Shown here: positions 60,606 to 64,000 of the stretch, in pieces | Layout of the letters: every line of letters begins with the position of its first letter | Numbering within the stretch: the first letter of the stretch is position 1 | Assembly (NCBI RefSeq): GCF_022376445.1 | Contig: NW_025954980.1 | Location: 1-64,000, forward strand | Direction: 5' to 3' | From: Fomitopsis serialis | Taxonomy: Eukaryota > Basidiomycota > Agaricomycetes > Polyporales > Fomitopsidaceae | DNA length: 64,000 nucleotides | Program-made: the position numbers and the translations under genes | Notes under the pieces: generated by a model | Told to the model about the DNA's origin: nothing | Databases searched by the model: none | The model's input: the letters and a program-made list of their open reading frames with translations, nothing else

Positions 60606-62822
60606 ATGGATCCTCTACCAGTGTTCTCGCCCATCACTTGGGCTTTCGGTACTCTCTTGTGTGCGGTGGCCTACCTATTGACTCGTAACAGGTGGCCTGG
60701 CCGAGGTTACACCCTCAGACTACCGCCCGGTCCGAAGCCTCTTCCGATCATAGGTAACATCCATCAAGTCCCAAAGGAGTACCGGGAGCGTACCTTCGCG
60801 CAGTGGGCGAAGAAATACGGTACGTCTACTTCATGTTCAGCCCGGAGGGGATTATCCTGACAGGCTGTTTCGCAGGCGATCTGATGTATGCAAGGTTCTT
60901 CACTCGCCCAACCCTCATCATCAACTCGCAGAAGATCGCGAGAGACCTGCTGGACAAGCGCGGGAGTAAGTATTCAAGCCGGTCACGGTTGGTCATGATG
61001 TGCGAACTGTGGGCCCGGGTACAAAACGTCCGTAGTAGGAGTCAGTACTGATGTCGTGCACGCAGCCTTAACTGGACCCCAAGCGTGTCATTCCTGCCGT
61101 ACGAGAGTGAGCACTGGCGCAAGCAGCGCCGATGGATCCAGCATGCTTTCGGGGACAAGACAGCCGTGCAGCAGTTCGAGGCGCTACAGCAGCGCGAGGT
61201 GTGCATTCTCGCCGCAGGCCTCATGCACTCGCCGCACAACTTCGCAATGCACATCAGGCGGTGCGTCAGGATCACTCACGACATCGTGCCATGCACCACA
61301 AACTGAGCGCGTTCGCCCAGGTACATCATAGCGCTGATCATGGAGAGCGTGTATGGTCACCGGGTCGCCTCCCTCGATGACGAGTACATCATGCTCATAG
61401 ACCGCGCTATGGAGGGCACGGTCTCCGCGGGTCCAGCTGGCGGGACGATCGTAGACTTCTTCCCTTTGTGTAAGTTTAGCGTGCCATTAGAGCCTCAAGA
61501 AGCTGACACGTGCTGCAGTGAAGTACGTGCCAGCCTGGCTCCCAGGTATGGGCTGGAAGCGGTATGCATTAAGCACGAGAGACTCGTCTGGGACGCCAGA
61601 TACAAGCCGTATGCTATGGTTCGGATGCAGTTGTGGTGTCTGAGATTGCTCGCATGCGTGAGGTGTTACGATCCACGCAGGCAGCTGGTTCTGCGAGGCC
61701 GTCCTATGTCACCGCGCTTATCGAAGACGCAATGAAGGAGGGACTGCTCGCAGAAGAGGAAGAAGATATACTCAACTCTGCTGGAGCACTCTATGGCGGT
61801 GAGCGATTACTAGTCGTTCGCACATTGTAATACATCTGTCTAACGCTATGTCGGGACAGCCGGGACGGATACGGTGAGCGACTCGATCACGCGGCTGTAT
61901 GGATGCTGAGATGAGCACCGTAGGCAAAGACAGCCTTGCTCACGTTCATACTCGTCATGGTCCTCCATCCGGATGTATACCAGAAGGCACAGGCAGAAGT
62001 CGACCGAGTAATTGGGAGGGATCGCCTTCCGACCTTAGCGGACAAGGACACACTACCGTACATTGACTGCGTGGTGAAGGAGGTATATCGGTGAGTCCGT
62101 GAACTGAAGAGACATAGTAGAGTCGCTGGAGCGTTATCCTGCAGCTGGAATCCTCCTGTTCCTCTCGGTAAGCTATTCAAGAGAAGCGTGCTTTCAGCAA
62201 CTCACGGAGGCTCTGCAGGGATTCCGCACCACCTCACGGATGATGACGAATACCAAGGGTTCGACCTTCCCCGAGGTACCGGAGTGATAGCCAATCTCTG
62301 GTACCTTCGGAACCACTGAGCCATTCGCATACTGCTGACCCTCGTCCAGGTCTATGTCCCACAGTGAAGAAGTCTACGGTGATCCCGACATCTTTCGCCC
62401 AGAACGATTCCTCGACCCAGGTCTGCTTCACTCGGAGCTATCGGACCCGCGCAACATCGTGTTCGGGCACGGGCGAAGGTGCGCTACCAACGACAATCGT
62501 CACAGGCAACGTCCACACTGAAATCCCACAGAATATGCCCGGGACGCCTATTCGCAGAAGCAAGCGTGTTCCTGGCGGTATCGAGCATCATAGCCACACT
62601 CGACATCAGGAAAGCGCGGGACGACACGGGAAGGGAGGTCACCCCGGAGGCATCCTTCCTATCTGGGTTTGTCAGGTGAGTTGAGAACAAGTCGTGGTTG
62701 CGTATTGGATGATCTGTCTAACGCTTCTTGGAAGTCACCCTCGGGACTTCGTATGCTCGATAACACCACGTTCTCCGGAGGCTGCTAGTCTCGTTGCGGA
62801 CATGGTGGCATCGTCATCCTGA
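60606..62822 (+). CDS. Cytochrome P450 with one frame break
   Basis: The start at 60,606 gives [20 protein letters not shown], an anchor, then [18 protein letters not shown]. Motifs include [54 protein letters not shown], the I-helix AGTDT, KEVYR (ExxR), [10 protein letters not shown] and FGHGRR joined to ICPGRLFAE. The C-terminal exon gives [19 protein letters not shown] and stops at 62,822. The exon with [17 protein letters not shown] runs into another frame near 61,570. The expected [18 protein letters not shown] continues only after a one-base shift. All other joins are clean. It is either a very young pseudogene or an intact gene with one missing base in the assembly. Confidence 0.82.
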
Positions 62823-62941
62823 ACATTGATATTGCCGCAGCGCACTGGCAAGGCTGTCTGTGGGTACCTCTGTTTGAGTGTTCGTGGCTCACTGCGAATC
62901 AGTCACAGACGCATTGAAAATTGGTATGCATCTGTCTTTGA

Positions 62942-64000
62942 CATGTGAGCAGGCATGTACGGATCCTCGTAACCTGTCAATGTCGTCTATATTTCACAGC
63001 GAGTCTTGTCGTCGATTCCGGGAATGTTATTCTTCTCTGTCCCGCCTTTCGCCCGAAGAGACGCTTCGCCCCGGATTCACCGGATGCAACGATAGCGGAT
63101 CTGGCAAACACCATCGCTGGTCGTGGACAAAGGTGAGCTGGGGCCTACTTGTTATGGCAAATCTGAAGTCAAGTCAAGTCATGCGCAGGGTATTTTCATG
63201 GCCACGTTTCTCGCAACATTGAACGACTTGCAGTAAACCGAGATCAAGAAAGATATTGGAGGTGAGCTTCTTTCTAGGACATTTATGTCGTCAGTCTTCG
63301 TCGTCATACGGGCTATGTCAGGCACACCGAGCAGTTGAAGATTCTAGTGGCTCCCTGTACGGCAAGCATATCGACGGGCGAGCATCATACTGCTTTCCAC
63401 GTTGAACGCGACGAACGGCTCCTCAGCTGCTACACTTCCAGTTGGATTTCGGGTGCCTCTTGGCATTCTCCGAGTCTAGCCACGCTGCTGTGCTCATGCC
63501 AAAGCGAATGCGTGCGGATTCACAATGGACTTGGTGTTGACTCTGATGATAATGGTCAACCGCGGACGAGTACAACCCTCATCGATTTACCCGGTGATCC
63601 TCGGCCAGTGTGTGTGAACAATGCAGTGCGCCAGTATTCGCACATGGTTATCCTTGAAGGACAAACACTGTACCAGGTATGGTTGCTCTCCTTGATCTGT
63701 TCGGTCATGGTCGGGTACGGCGAGAATCCCAAGATGCTGCACAGACACGTTGACGCTGCGATCCGGAGTTCGCAGGGTGTGGATGAGCATTCGCGAGCCC
63801 GGTTCAGTTCGGCATGCAAGGGGCGAGCACTGCCTTGTCGATCTGCGCGCGCCGCGGATGAAGATCCAGGGCGGGATCAACATGTTGCAACGCCAGGACA
63901 AGGGGATGATGCCAACTGCAGCGACGCGAATTGGTTGGCCAGACCGGGTCGTTGATCGAGCATGTGTTCGCCGCAGGACGACGCCGTCACGACGCCCAGG
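62942..64000 (+). CDS. Unrecognised multi-exon gene, cut by window edge
   Basis: Open segments on the plus strand carry GC-ending codons and splice-like borders. They include ASLVVDSGNVILLCPAF and DATIADLANTIAGRGQ (62,998-63,133), YFHGHVSRNIERLAVNRD (about 63,188-63,245), LIDLPGDPRPVCVNNAVRQY (63,582-63,640) and VDLRAPRMKIQGGINMLQRQ (about 63,838-63,897). They are in different frames with candidate introns between. I could not match them to a family or prove the joins. The gene, if real, continues past the right edge. Confidence 0.4.

Noticed and set aside
28583..62822. Classical secondary-metabolite gene cluster
   Set aside because: P450s are present, but no polyketide synthase, peptide synthetase, terpene cyclase or dedicated transporter was seen, and the genes between them are housekeeping.
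1..64000. CRISPR arrays, bacterial operons or phage genes
   Set aside because: Nothing of the kind is visible; introns and gene families are fungal throughout.
1..64000. Full-length LTR or LINE retrotransposon
   Set aside because: No reverse transcriptase, integrase or gag motifs seen on either strand, and no long terminal repeats apart from the inverted P450 arms.

Overview
The window looks like nuclear DNA of a mushroom-forming basidiomycete (Agaricomycetes, perhaps a polypore). Its genes are cut by many short GT-AG introns, mostly about 50-60 nt. Its accessory content is typical of that group: HNH_2-type nuclease genes, a FunK1 kinase remnant, DUF6533 and DUF6534 membrane proteins, F-box proteins and a nest of related cytochrome P450s. 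The genus is an inference. All identifications come from reading translated motifs and exon joins by eye; no database search was run.

Left accessory region (1-18.2 kb): a DUF6533-type membrane protein, a truncated P450 on the minus strand, an apparently intact HNH_2 nuclease gene between two direct repeats, a four-exon gene of unknown function, a coiled-coil gene with broken frames, a long near-perfect hairpin, a second HNH-type gene and a TPR/F-box/leucine-rich gene.

Conserved core (20-46.2 kb): QCR6 (complex III hinge subunit), an F-box protein, a WRAP53/TCAB1-type WD40 protein, an intact P450, DIS3/RRP44 (exosome nuclease), a secreted-type histidine acid phosphatase, EMC1 (ER membrane protein complex) and TDP1 (tyrosyl-DNA phosphodiesterase with N-terminal ubiquitin-interacting motifs). 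These are mostly single-copy housekeeping genes with clean frames.

Right accessory region (46.4-64 kb): a truncated FunK1 kinase, a decayed P450, two P450 exon relics, one apparently intact P450, a DUF6534 membrane protein with one frame break, a P450 with one frame break, and an unrecognised gene running off the edge.

The most striking structure is a pair of inverted homologous arms. About 3.87-6.08 kb (minus sense) matches about 47.9-51.75 kb (plus sense), so the conserved core sits between two inverted copies of the same P450 block. Arm 1 has lost about 1.6 kb, including the heme-binding half of its P450. Arm 2 keeps the full length but carries a stop codon, a frameshift and a degraded I-helix. 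With five P450 loci and two exon relics, the window records repeated duplication and loss of one P450 lineage around a stable gene block.
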